Of a DNA stretch of 64,000 nucleotides, positions 42,402 through 50,477 are shown one piece after another. The notes beneath the pieces were generated by a model. The model saw only the letters and a program-made list of their open reading frames with translations. It was not told the origin of the DNA and made no database searches. The stretch is from assembly GCF_014203855.1 (NCBI RefSeq), contig NZ_JACHJV010000001.1, positions 5,518,001-5,582,000 of the forward strand. Reading direction: 5' to 3'. Each line of letters starts with the position of its first letter. Position 1 is the first letter of the stretch. Origin of the DNA: Kitasatospora kifunensis (GTDB lineage Bacteria > Actinomycetota > Actinomycetes > Streptomycetales > Streptomycetaceae). Both the position numbers and the translations under genes were made by a program.

Positions 42402-43615
42402 TTACCACCCTCGAAGTGCGGGTTCTCCCAGATGATGGTCCCGCCCATGCCGAACCCGATGCACATCGTGGTCAGGCCGTAGCGGACGTCCGGGCGCTGC
42501 TCGAAGCGGCGGGCCAGCTGGTTCATCAGACGCACGCCGGAGGAGGCCAGCGGGTGGCCGAAGGCGATCGCGCCGCCGAACGGGTTGACCCGCTCGTCGT
42601 CGTCCGCGATGCCGTAGTGGTCCAGGAAGGAGAGCACCTGCACGGCGAAGGCCTCGTTGACCTCGAACGCGCCGATGTCATCGATCGTCAGACCGGCCTT
42701 GGCCAGCGCCTTCTCGGTGGCCGGCACCGGGCCGATGCCCATCACCTCGGGCTCGACGCCGGCGAAGGCGAAGGAGACCAGGCGCATCTTGACCGGCAGG
42801 CCGAGCTCCTCGGCCACGTCCTCGGCGGCCAGCAGCGAGGCGGTGGCGCCGTCGTTGAGACCGGCCGAGTTGCCCGCGGTGATGTTGCCGTGCGGGCGGA
42901 AGGGGGTCTTGAGGTTCGCCAGCGACTCCATCGTGGTGCCCGGGCGCAGCGGCTCGTCCACGGTGGCCAGGCCCCAGCCGGTCTCGCCGACCTCGGGGTT
43001 GGTGTTGCGGATCGAGATCGGCACCAGGTCGGGCTGGATGTCGCCGTTGGCGTAGGCCTTGGCCGCCTTCTCCTGGGAGCGCACGGCGTAGGCGTCGCAG
43101 CGCTCCTTGGTCAGGTGCGGGAAGCGGTCGTGCAGGTTCTCCGCGGTCATCCCCATGAACAGGGCGGACTCGTCGACCAGCTTCTCGGAGACGAAGCGCG
43201 GGTTCGGGTCCACGCCCTCGCCCATCGGGTGGCGGCCCATGTGCTCGACACCGCCGGCCACCACGATGTCGTAGGCGCCGAAGGCGATGCCACCGGCGGT
43301 GGTGGTGACGGCGGTCAGCGCGCCGGCGCACATCCGGTCGATCGCGTAGCCGGGGACCGACTTCGGCAGACCGGCGAGGAGGGCGGCGGTGCGGCCGATG
43401 GTCAGCCCCTGGTCGCCGATCTGCGTGGTGGCGGCCACGGCCACCTCGTCGATGCGCTCGACGGGCAGGTTCGGGTTGCGGCGCACGAGCTCCCGGATGC
43501 ACTTGACGACCATGTCGTCGGCACGGGTCTCGTGGTAGATGCCCTTCGGGCCGGCCTTGCCGAACGGGGTGCGGACGCCGTCAACGAAGACGACGTCCCT
43601 CGCGGTACGAGGCAC
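42398..43615 (-). CDS. fadA: Acetyl-CoA acyltransferase / acetyltransferase (beta-ketothiolase)
   Basis: This thiolase (405 residues) cleaves 3-ketoacyl-CoA in beta-oxidation. The nucleophilic Cys is in YAIDRMCAGALTAV, the His in GGAIAFGHPLASSGVRL and the second Cys in LTTMCIGFGMGG. GTG 43615 was chosen because GGGAGGAG lies about 9 nt upstream and the protein then starts PRTARDVVFVDGVRTPFGK; an ATG at 43639 would precede the ribosome site. It is the first gene of a two-gene operon with fadB. Confidence 0.95.
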   Translation of the reverse strand: MPRTARDVVFVDGVRTPFGKAGPKGIYHETRADDMVVKCIRELVRRNPNLPVERIDEVAVAATTQIGDQGLTIGRTAALLAGLPKSVPGYAIDRMCAGALTAVTTTAGGIAFGAYDIVVAGGVEHMGRHPMGEGVDPNPRFVSEKLVDESALFMGMTAENLHDRFPHLTKERCDAYAVRSQEKAAKAYANGDIQPDLVPISIRNTNPEVGETGWGLATVDEPLRPGTTMESLANLKTPFRPHGNITAGNSAGLNDGATASLLAAEDVAEELGLPVKMRLVSFAFAGVEPEVMGIGPVPATEKALAKAGLTIDDIGAFEVNEAFAVQVLSFLDHYGIADDDERVNPFGGAIAFGHPLASSGVRLMNQLARRFEQRPDVRYGLTTMCIGFGMGGTIIWENPHFEGGK

Positions 43616-43692
43616 GGGGGCTCTCCTCCCAGGGGACATGGCATGGTGCGCAGACGCGCGCTCCTAGGAGCAGCGCTGCTTCACGGTCATGC

Positions 43693-43704
43693 TACTGGTC
43701 GGTA
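43693..43704. promoter_or_regulatory. Candidate operator in the fadAB promoter region
   Basis: TACTGGTCGGTA is an imperfect palindrome (8 of 12 positions) 78 bp before the fadA start, in the style of TetR-type fatty-acid regulators. The assignment is tentative. Confidence 0.3.
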
Positions 43705-43837
43705 ACCAACTTGCCCAGGGCCGGGTCCGGCAGGCGGGTGTGTCCCGCGCCACGTGGGCGGATGCCACCGCCGGACCCCATGCGGGGCCGGCGTCCCACG
43801 GCCGGCTCCGCTGCTCGGACCCCTGCGCAGACCCTGC

Positions 43838-45103
43838 CTACTGCTGTGCAGACCCTGCCTGCTGCGCCGGTGCCGCCGCCGACTGGAAGGCCCTGGCCAC
43901 CACCGGGGCGACCAGCTCGACCTGCCAGCGCCGGGCGCCGAGCGCGCGCAGTGCTTCGGCCACGGCCGGGGCGGTGGCCTCGGCGGGCGGCTCCCAGGAG
44001 ACCCGGCGGACCAGGTCGGGGGTGATCAGGTTCTCGGCCGGCAGGTGGCGCTCCTCGGCCAGTTCGCTGATCGCGGCCCTGGCCCCGGCGAGCCGGGCGG
44101 CGGCCACCGGGTCCTTCTCGGCCCAGGCGCGCGGCGGCGGCGGGCCCTCGTGCGGCGCGGCGGCCGGCGGCAACTGCGCCTCGGGGATCGCCCGGGCCCG
44201 GTCGAGCGCGGCCAGCCACTGCTCCAGCGCTCGGCGGTGCACCCGGGGCCCGAAGCCCTGGAGGCTCTGCAGCACCGGCACGCTGGTCGGCATGGCGAGG
44301 GCGGCCGCCACGATCGCGGCGTCCGAGAGCACTCGGCCCGGTGAGACGTCGCGCTCCTGGGCCTGCTTGTCCCGGGCCTGCCACAGCTCCCGCACGGCCG
44401 CCAGCTGCCGCCGCCGGCGCACCTTGTGCAGTCCCGAGGTGCGTCGCCACGGGTCGACTCGGGGAGCCGGACGCGGGGCGGCGGCGATCGTGGCGAACTC
44501 CTCCAGCGCCCAGTCGAGCTTGCCCTGGTCGGTCAGCTCCTGTTCGAGCGCGTCACGCAGCTCGACCAGTACCTCGACGTCGAGTGCGGCGTAGCGCAGC
44601 CAGGGCTCCGGCAGCGGGCGGGTGGACCAGTCCACCGCCGAGTGCTCCTTGGCCAGCGTGTAGCCGAGCACGCTCTCGGTCATCGGCCCCAGGCCCACCC
44701 GGGCGAAGCCGGCGATCCGGCCCGCGAGCTCGGTGTCGAAGAGGTGCTGTGGGCGCATGCCGACCTCGGCCAGGCAGGGCAGGTCCTGGGTGGCGGCGTG
44801 CACCACCCACTCGGCGTCGGCCAGGGCCGCGCCGAGTGCGCTCAGGTCGGGGCAGGCGATCGGGTCGATCAGCGCGGTGCCGGCGCCGACCCGGCGCAGC
44901 TGGATCAGGTAGGCGCGCTGGCCGTAGCGGTAGCCGGAGGCGCGTTCGGCGTCGACGGCGACCGGTCCGGTGCCCGCCGCGAAGGCCTCGACCACCGCGG
45001 CCAACGCCGTCTCGTCCGCCACCACTGGTGGCAGGCCCTCCCGCGGTTCGAGCAGCGGCACCGGGGTGGTCTCTAGGGCGATGGCTTCTGCGGCGTCGGT
45101 CAC
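43838..45103 (-). CDS. rnd: RNase D-like 3'-5' exonuclease with HRDC domain
   Basis: The protein has 421 residues. The DEDD exonuclease motifs are VAVDAERASGYRYGQRAY (ExoI, with Glu in DxE), WVVHAATQDLPCLAEVG (ExoII) and LRYAALDVEVLVELRDAL (ExoIII, DEDDy type with Tyr). An HRDC domain follows around residues 215-300 and a C-terminal RNase D-like region after that. It probably trims structured RNA 3' ends. GTG 45103 has only a weak ribosome site. The C-terminus (QQAGSAQQ) is encoded by a 21-bp duplication that contains the stop codon. Confidence 0.88.
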   Translation of the reverse strand: MTDAAEAIALETTPVPLLEPREGLPPVVADETALAAVVEAFAAGTGPVAVDAERASGYRYGQRAYLIQLRRVGAGTALIDPIACPDLSALGAALADAEWVVHAATQDLPCLAEVGMRPQHLFDTELAGRIAGFARVGLGPMTESVLGYTLAKEHSAVDWSTRPLPEPWLRYAALDVEVLVELRDALEQELTDQGKLDWALEEFATIAAAPRPAPRVDPWRRTSGLHKVRRRRQLAAVRELWQARDKQAQERDVSPGRVLSDAAIVAAALAMPTSVPVLQSLQGFGPRVHRRALEQWLAALDRARAIPEAQLPPAAAPHEGPPPPRAWAEKDPVAAARLAGARAAISELAEERHLPAENLITPDLVRRVSWEPPAEATAPAVAEALRALGARRWQVELVAPVVARAFQSAAAPAQQAGSAQQ

Positions 45104-45172
45104 TCACCAAGGGTACGACGACCCCCGTCGGCGGGACCCTGGTCGGCGGCGGTCGGACCAGCCCGGATGCCA

Positions 45173-45209
45173 GCGGCGGTCCGGAGGAAACGTTCCTCCG
45201 GACCGCCGC
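45173..45209. terminator. Terminator of whiI
   Basis: A perfect 17-bp stem is formed by 45173-45189 and 45193-45209 with a 3-nt loop, 9 bp after the whiI stop. Confidence 0.85.
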
Positions 45210-45217
45210 GCGGCCAC

Positions 45218-45934
45218 TCAGTGGATGATGCCGGTCCGCAGGGCGACGGCAACCATGCCGGCCCGGTCGCCGGTGCCCAGCTTGCGGGCGATCCGCGCCA
45301 GGTGGCTCTTCACGGTGAGCGCGGACAGGCCCATGGCCACGCCGATCGCCTTGTTCGACTGGCCCTCGGCCACCAGTCGCAGCACCTCGACCTCGCGCCC
45401 CGACAGCTCGCGGTAGGCGGCCGGCTGGGGGCCGGGGGCTCCGGGGGCGCCACCGGCGCCGGGGGCACCCAGGTGCCCGGGGGTGCCGGGCATGCCCGGA
45501 CGGCGCATCCGCCCGGCCAGGCCCGCCGCGCCCAGCGGCAGGCCAGGGCGACCCGGCATCGCGACATTGGTCCTGGTCCCGGTGACCACGTATCCCTTGA
45601 CGCCGCCGGCCAGCGCGCTGCGCACCGCGCCGATGTCGTCCGCGGCCGACAGCGCCAGGCCGTTGGGCCAGCCCGCGGCGCGGGTCTCGGCCAGGATGGT
45701 GAGCCCCGAGCCGTCCGGCAGGTGGACATCGGCCACGCAGATGTCGCGCGGGGTGGAGACCCGGGGGCGGGCCTCCGCGATCGAGGAGACCTCGATGACG
45801 TCACGCACACCGAGTGCCCACAGATGGCGGGTGACGGTGTTGCGGACCCGGGGGTCGGCGATCACCACCATCGCCGTGGGCTTGGTCGGGCGATAGGCGA
45901 CCACGTTAGCGGGGTGCTCTAGCAGGACCGACAC
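45218..45934 (-). CDS. whiI: WhiI-like orphan atypical response regulator
   Basis: In Streptomyces WhiI is needed for septation and sporulation of aerial hyphae. The receiver keeps Asp69 (VADVHLPDGSGL) but has only one acid-pocket Asp (VVIADPR, Asp27) and Thr where the conserved Lys should be (GYVVTGTRTN), so canonical phosphorylation is unlikely. A LuxR-type HTH ends the protein (ELSGREVEVLRLVAEGQSNK, LSALTVKSHLARIARKLG). Between them is a long Gly/Pro/Ala linker (GMPGTPGHLGAPGAGGAPGA). GTG 45934 has CAGGAGG 6 nt upstream. A WhiG-type promoter lies 84 bp upstream and no kinase gene is adjacent. The symbol rests on these features and on hemE/DUF3000 being next to it. Confidence 0.88.
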   Translation of the reverse strand: MSVLLEHPANVVAYRPTKPTAMVVIADPRVRNTVTRHLWALGVRDVIEVSSIAEARPRVSTPRDICVADVHLPDGSGLTILAETRAAGWPNGLALSAADDIGAVRSALAGGVKGYVVTGTRTNVAMPGRPGLPLGAAGLAGRMRRPGMPGTPGHLGAPGAGGAPGAPGPQPAAYRELSGREVEVLRLVAEGQSNKAIGVAMGLSALTVKSHLARIARKLGTGDRAGMVAVALRTGIIH

Positions 45935-46017
45935 CGTGCCTCCTGAGGGGAGTGGCGGACGGAACCCCGATGGGCGAAGGAGTCGGAGTGTTCCGCGTGT
46001 GGAAAGGGTCACAGACT

Positions 46018-46045
46018 GCTTCGGCATCATTCGTGCCCGGCTTTA
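46018..46045 (-). promoter_or_regulatory. Sigma-WhiG-type promoter of whiI
   Basis: On the minus strand TAAA (46045-46042) is separated by 16 bp from GCCGAAGC (46025-46018), matching the WhiG/FliA-class form TAAA-N15/16-GCCGATAA. whiI is a known WhiG target. Confidence 0.65.
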
Positions 46046-46223
46046 GCGAATGATCACGATCTAGTGAGTCACAATACGGACAAATCACTCGGGCGAATGG
46101 CGTGACATGCCATCAAGGCGGCAGAAATCGATCGGAAAGCGGATGAAACGGTCAGCTACACCTGGTTAGTTGACGATTCGTGAGGTGGGGTGATGCCGCT
46201 CGCGAGGCCCTGAGCAGGCCGAT
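46046..46223. other. Upstream region of whiI
   Basis: Together with the promoter this gap (45935-46278) is visibly AT-richer than its surroundings, as is common for developmental promoters. No gene is seen. Operators for other Whi regulators may lie here, but none was identified. Confidence 0.35.
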
Positions 46224-46259
46224 GGCCCGCCGCGGGGGTCAACCTGGGTGCGGCGGGCC
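46224..46259. terminator. Terminator of the DUF3000 gene
   Basis: A perfect 10-bp stem is formed by 46224-46233 and 46250-46259, 20 bp after the minus-strand stop. Confidence 0.65.
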
Positions 46260-46278
46260 TCGGCGCGGCTGTCAGCCT

Positions 46279-46953
46279 TCAGTGTGAGCGGGGCTTGCGG
46301 CGGGCCGGCATCGGGACCACTCCGCCGAGTGACGGCGCGTCCGGCGTCGACAGGGGCGCGGGCGGGCTCGGCGGCAGCCCCGCGCAGACGCAGAGCAGGT
46401 CGGCCCAGGCCGTCAGGTGCCGCTCGAAGCGGCCGCCGGTGGGCGTCCAGGAAGCGCGCAGCTCGATCTCGGTGGAGGCGGGGCGCTCGGCCAGGGCGCC
46501 GAAGTACTGCGAGGCGCACCTGGTCACCGTGCCGCCGGGGGCGGCGAAGCCGGCGCCGTGCGTCTGCAGCGCGTCCATCAGCCAGGCCCAGCCCACCTCG
46601 GTGAGCACCGGGTCTCCGGCGATCTCCGGCTCCAGCTCCGCCCTGGTCATGGTGACCACCCGGAACTCGCCCTGCCAGGCCTCCTGCCCCGCCGGGTCGT
46701 GCAGCAGGACGAACCGGCCGTCGGCCAACTCCTCGCCGTCCAGCTCCACCTCGGCCGTCACCGCCCAGCTGAACGGGGCCAGCCGGCGCGGCGCCGGGGT
46801 GGTGGACAGACGCACCTCGGGACGCAGCCGCACCGCCGCCAGCGCCTCGACGGCGCTGCGGAACGCCTCGGCGTGCGGCTCCGCCGCGGGGATCGACGCC
46901 GTCTCCTTGCTCGTTCCGCCTTGCTGTGCGGGGTTCCCGCCGACCGCTGCCAT
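46279..46953 (-). CDS. DUF3000 family protein
   Basis: An actinobacterial conserved protein of 224 residues, recognised from its core FSWAVTAEVELDGEELADGR, FVLLHDPAGQEAWQGEFRVV, EVGWAWLMDALQTHGAGF and the C-terminal WADLLCVCAGLPPSPP. Function is unknown; no signal or membrane segment is seen. ATG 46953 was chosen because sequence before it is not protein-like. It is divergent from hemE, a setting conserved in streptomycetes to my recollection. Confidence 0.82.
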   Translation of the reverse strand: MAAVGGNPAQQGGTSKETASIPAAEPHAEAFRSAVEALAAVRLRPEVRLSTTPAPRRLAPFSWAVTAEVELDGEELADGRFVLLHDPAGQEAWQGEFRVVTMTRAELEPEIAGDPVLTEVGWAWLMDALQTHGAGFAAPGGTVTRCASQYFGALAERPASTEIELRASWTPTGGRFERHLTAWADLLCVCAGLPPSPPAPLSTPDAPSLGGVVPMPARRKPRSH

Positions 46954-47116
46954 GAGCTGAAGACTAGGCCCTGTCCGGCAGTTCCCGGCGGAGCGGCACG
47001 CAGACCCCGCACCCGGCGCCCGTGCCATGGCCTGCGGAAGTCCCGTGGCAGAGAGTTGGACGATCCCACCAGTGGGCCGCGGTGGTGATCAAAGGACCGC
47101 GTGGGAGTATGACCGG

Positions 47117-48217
47117 GTGACTGAGAAGACCGCAGCCCAGCCTGCCGTGCCGACCCCCGCAGTTTCGCCCGCCGTGCACGGCCCGGCCCACGACTCCGTC
47201 TTCCTGAGGGCCTGCCGGCACGAGCCGGTGTCGCACACCCCGGTCTGGTTCATGCGGCAGGCGGGCCGCTCGCTGCCCGAGTACCTCAAGGTCCGCGAGG
47301 GCATCGGGATGCTCGACTCCTGCATGCGGCCCGAGCTGGTCAAGGAGATCACCATGCAGCCGGTGCGCCGGCACAAGGTGGACGCGGCGATCTTCTTCAG
47401 CGACATCGTGGTGCCGCTCAAGGCGGTCGGCATCGATGTGGACATCAAGCCCGGTGTCGGCCCGGTGATCGCCGACCCGATCCGCACCGCCGCCGACCTG
47501 CAGCGGCTGCGCCCGCTGGAGCCGGACGACGTTCCCTACGTCACCGAGGCGATCGGCCTGCTCGTCGCCGAGCTGGGCGCCACCCCGCTGATCGGCTTCG
47601 CCGGCGCGCCGTACACCTTGGCCAGCTACCTGGTCGAGGGCGGCCCCTCGAAGAACCACGAGCGCACCAAGGCCATGATGTACGGCGCCCCCGAGCTGTG
47701 GGCCGAGCTGGTGGACCGGCTGGCCGTGATCACCGCGGGCTTCCTCAAGGTGCAGATCGCCGCGGGCGTCTCGGCCGTGCAGCTCTTCGACTCCTGGGTC
47801 GGCTCGCTCGCCCCCGACGACTACCGACGCTCCGTCATGCCCGCCAGCACCAAGGTCTTCGAGGCGGTCGCCGACCTGGGCGTGCCGCGGATCCACTTCG
47901 GGGTCGGCACCGGTGAGCTGCTCGGCCTGATGAGCGAGGCCGGCGCCGACGTGGTCGGGGTCGACTGGCGGGTCCCGCTGAACGTGGCCTCGCTGCGGGT
48001 CGGCCCGGGCAAGGCGCTGCAGGGCAACCTCGACCCGGCGGTGCTCTACGCGCCGACCAAGGTGGTGGAGACCAAGGCCCGCGAGGTGCTGCACGCGGCC
48101 AACGCGCTCGGCACCAGCGGCCACATCTTCAACCTCGGCCACGGTGTGCTGCCCAGCATGGACCCGGACGCGCTGAGCCGGCTGGTCGCCTTCGTGCACG
48201 AGGCCAGCGCGCGCTGA
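47117..48217 (+). CDS. hemE: Uroporphyrinogen III decarboxylase
   Basis: This heme-pathway enzyme (366 residues) converts uroporphyrinogen III to coproporphyrinogen III. The signatures are PVWFMRQAGRSLPEYLKVRE (first) and LIGFAGAPYTLASYLVEGG (second). The catalytic Asp lies in FFSDIVVPL and VDWRVPLNVASL follows later. GTG 47117 has GGGAG about 10 nt upstream and starts MTEKTAAQPAVP. It opens the hemE-hemG-hemQ cluster. Confidence 0.96.
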   Translation: MTEKTAAQPAVPTPAVSPAVHGPAHDSVFLRACRHEPVSHTPVWFMRQAGRSLPEYLKVREGIGMLDSCMRPELVKEITMQPVRRHKVDAAIFFSDIVVPLKAVGIDVDIKPGVGPVIADPIRTAADLQRLRPLEPDDVPYVTEAIGLLVAELGATPLIGFAGAPYTLASYLVEGGPSKNHERTKAMMYGAPELWAELVDRLAVITAGFLKVQIAAGVSAVQLFDSWVGSLAPDDYRRSVMPASTKVFEAVADLGVPRIHFGVGTGELLGLMSEAGADVVGVDWRVPLNVASLRVGPGKALQGNLDPAVLYAPTKVVETKAREVLHAANALGTSGHIFNLGHGVLPSMDPDALSRLVAFVHEASAR

Positions 48218-48269
48218 CTGCTCGGGGCGGCCGATCGTCGGCTGTCCGCCCTCTGCGAGACTGCGGGAC

Positions 48270-49697
48270 ATGGCAGAAGCACTACCGAAGGTCGTTGTGA
48301 TCGGCGGCGGCATCGCGGGCCTGGCCGCGGCCGCCCACCTGGGCGGCGCGGTCGGCGGGCCGGCCCGGGCGGCGGTCACGCTGCTGGAGGCCGGCGAGCG
48401 GGTCGGCGGCAAGCTGCTCACCGGCGAGGTCGGCGGGATCCAACTGGACCTGGGCGCCGAGTCGATGCTGGCCCGCCGGCCCGAGGCCGTCGAACTCGCC
48501 CGGGACGTCGGCCTGGCCGACTTCCTGGAGCCGCCCAGCACCGCCAAGGCCGCCGTCTGGACCCGCGGTGAGCTGCGCCCGCTGCCCGGTGGCCAGTTGA
48601 TGGGCGTCCCCGGCGACCTCGCGGCGCTGGCCGCCTCCGGAGTGCTCACCGCCGAGGGCCTGGCCCGGGCCGGGGCCGAACGCCCGGCCGAAGCGGGCGC
48701 CACCGTCGGCGACGACGTCGCGATCGGCGCGTACGTGGCCGAGCGGCTCGGCCAGGAGGTGGTGGACCGGCTGGTCGAGCCGCTGCTCGGCGGCGTCTAC
48801 GCGGGCCGGGCCGAGGAGATCTCGCTGCGCGCCGCGGTGCCCCAACTGCTCGCCATCGCCCAGGGCGGCGGCTCGCTGGTGGCGGGCGTGCACGCGCTGC
48901 TGGACCGCCCGCAGGCCGGCGGCCCGGTCTTCCAGGGACTGCGCGGTGGAATCGGCACGTTGCCGACCGCGGTTGCCGCCGCCTGCGAGCGGGCCGGCGT
49001 CGAGCTGCGGCTGCGCACCCCCGTCACCGAGCTGCGCCGCACCACCGCCGGCTGGCGTGTGGTCACCGCCGACGGTGTGATCGAGGCCGACGCCGTGCTG
49101 CTGGCCGTCCCCGCGCCGGCCGCAGCCGGGTTGCTGGCCGTCGACGCCCCGGGCGCCGCCGCCGAGTTGGCCGGGATCGAGTACGCCGGGATGGCCCTGG
49201 TCACCCTCGCCTTCCAGCGCGCCGAGCTGCCCGGCCCGCCGCCCGGCAGCGGCTTCCTGGTCCCCCCGGTGGACGGGCGCTCGATCAAGGCCGCCACCTT
49301 CTCCAGCCAGAAGTGGGGCTGGCTGGAACGCGCCGCGCCGCAGGCCTTCGTCCTGCGCACCTCGCTGGGCCGCTACCGCGACGAGGCCGCGCTGGACCTG
49401 GACGACGCGGAGCTCGTCGAACGCTCGCTCACCGACCTGCGCGCGGCGGTCGGCCTCACCGCCCGCCCGTACGCGAGTGCCGTCACCCGCTGGCGCGCCG
49501 GGCTGCCGCAGTACCCGGTGGGCCATCTGGAGCGGGTCGCCCGGATCCGGGCCGCCGCCCGCCGCCTGGGCGGTCTCGCGCTGGCCGGCGCGGCCTACGA
49601 CGGGGTGGGCATCCCGGCCTGCGTGGCCAGCGCCCGGCGGGCCGCCGACGACCTGGTGACCCCGCAGCTGGAGCACAGTGCACGGAAGGGACAATGA
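48270..49697 (+). CDS. hemG: Coproporphyrinogen III / protoporphyrinogen oxidase (HemY/CgoX type)
   Basis: This FAD-dependent oxidase (475 residues) has the dinucleotide-binding motif VVVIGGGIAGLAAAAHLGG, then LLEAGERVGGKLLTGEVGG and LDLGAESMLARRPEAVELAR. The conserved C-terminal FAD block is LALAGAAYDGVGIPACVASA. In organisms that also carry hemQ, the physiological substrate is coproporphyrinogen III. It lies 52 nt after hemE and 4 nt before hemQ, which fits one transcript. Confidence 0.93.
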   Translation: MAEALPKVVVIGGGIAGLAAAAHLGGAVGGPARAAVTLLEAGERVGGKLLTGEVGGIQLDLGAESMLARRPEAVELARDVGLADFLEPPSTAKAAVWTRGELRPLPGGQLMGVPGDLAALAASGVLTAEGLARAGAERPAEAGATVGDDVAIGAYVAERLGQEVVDRLVEPLLGGVYAGRAEEISLRAAVPQLLAIAQGGGSLVAGVHALLDRPQAGGPVFQGLRGGIGTLPTAVAAACERAGVELRLRTPVTELRRTTAGWRVVTADGVIEADAVLLAVPAPAAAGLLAVDAPGAAAELAGIEYAGMALVTLAFQRAELPGPPPGSGFLVPPVDGRSIKAATFSSQKWGWLERAAPQAFVLRTSLGRYRDEAALDLDDAELVERSLTDLRAAVGLTARPYASAVTRWRAGLPQYPVGHLERVARIRAAARRLGGLALAGAAYDGVGIPACVASARRAADDLVTPQLEHSARKGQ

Positions 49698-49701
49698 GGG
49701 C

Positions 49702-50415
49702 ATGACCGATACCGCTGAGCAGACGCCGCAGAAGAAGAAGGCCCGGGACCTGAACCAGGTCATCCGCTACACCATGTGGTCGGTGTTCCGCCTCAAGGAC
49801 GCGCTCCCCGAGGACCGCGCCGCGCTGGCCGCCGAGGTCGACGAGCTGTTCGAGCAGCTCGCCGCCAAGGACGTGACCGTGCGCGGCAGTTACGACGTCT
49901 CGGGCCTGCGGGCCGACGCCGATCTGATGATCTGGTGGCACGCCGCCTCCTCCGACGACCTGCAGGAGGCGTACAACCGCTTCCGCCGCACCGGCCTGGG
50001 CCGTCTGCTGGCGCCGGTCTGGTCGAACATGGCGCTGCACCGCCCCGCGGAGTTCAACAAGTCGCACATCCCGGCCTTCCTGGCCGACGAGCACGCCCGC
50101 GAGTACGTCTGCGTCTACCCGTTCGTCCGCTCCTACGAGTGGTACCTGCTGCCGGACGAGGAGCGCCGGGCGATGCTGGCCGAGCACGGTCAGATGGCCC
50201 GCGGCTACCCCGACGTGCGGGCCAACACGGTCGCCTCGTTCGCGCTGGGCGACTACGAGTGGCTGCTCGCCTTCGAGGCGGACGAGCTGCACCGGATCGT
50301 GGACCTGATGCGCGACCTGCGCCCGTCCCGCGCGCGGCTGCACGTGCGCGAGGAGGTCCCGTTCTTCACCGGGCGTCGCAAGCCGATCAGCGAGCTGCTG
50401 AACGGCCTCGCCTGA
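49702..50415 (+). CDS. hemQ: Coproheme decarboxylase (HemQ)
   Basis: This chlorite-dismutase-like protein (237 residues) makes protoheme from coproheme by oxidative decarboxylation. The family block YPFVRSYEWYLLPDEERRAM carries the catalytic Tyr. Other supporting regions are VIRYTMWSVFRLKD at the N-terminus and NTVASFALGDYEWLLAFEAD and REEVPFFTGRRKP near the C-terminus. ATG 49702 is almost contiguous with the hemG stop. Its presence marks the coproporphyrin-dependent heme pathway of Gram-positive bacteria. Confidence 0.95.
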   Translation: MTDTAEQTPQKKKARDLNQVIRYTMWSVFRLKDALPEDRAALAAEVDELFEQLAAKDVTVRGSYDVSGLRADADLMIWWHAASSDDLQEAYNRFRRTGLGRLLAPVWSNMALHRPAEFNKSHIPAFLADEHAREYVCVYPFVRSYEWYLLPDEERRAMLAEHGQMARGYPDVRANTVASFALGDYEWLLAFEADELHRIVDLMRDLRPSRARLHVREEVPFFTGRRKPISELLNGLA

Positions 50416-50429
50416 GAGGCCAGTTGCCT

Positions 50430-50447
50430 GCGCCGCTTGGGCGGCGC
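50430..50447. terminator. Terminator between hemQ and the convergent membrane gene
   Basis: GCGCCGC (50430-50436) and GCGGCGC (50441-50447) form a perfect 7-bp stem with the loop TTGG. Confidence 0.55.
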
Positions 50448-50477
50448 CGTGGGCGGCGGTGCAGGCGGTGCTGCGGG

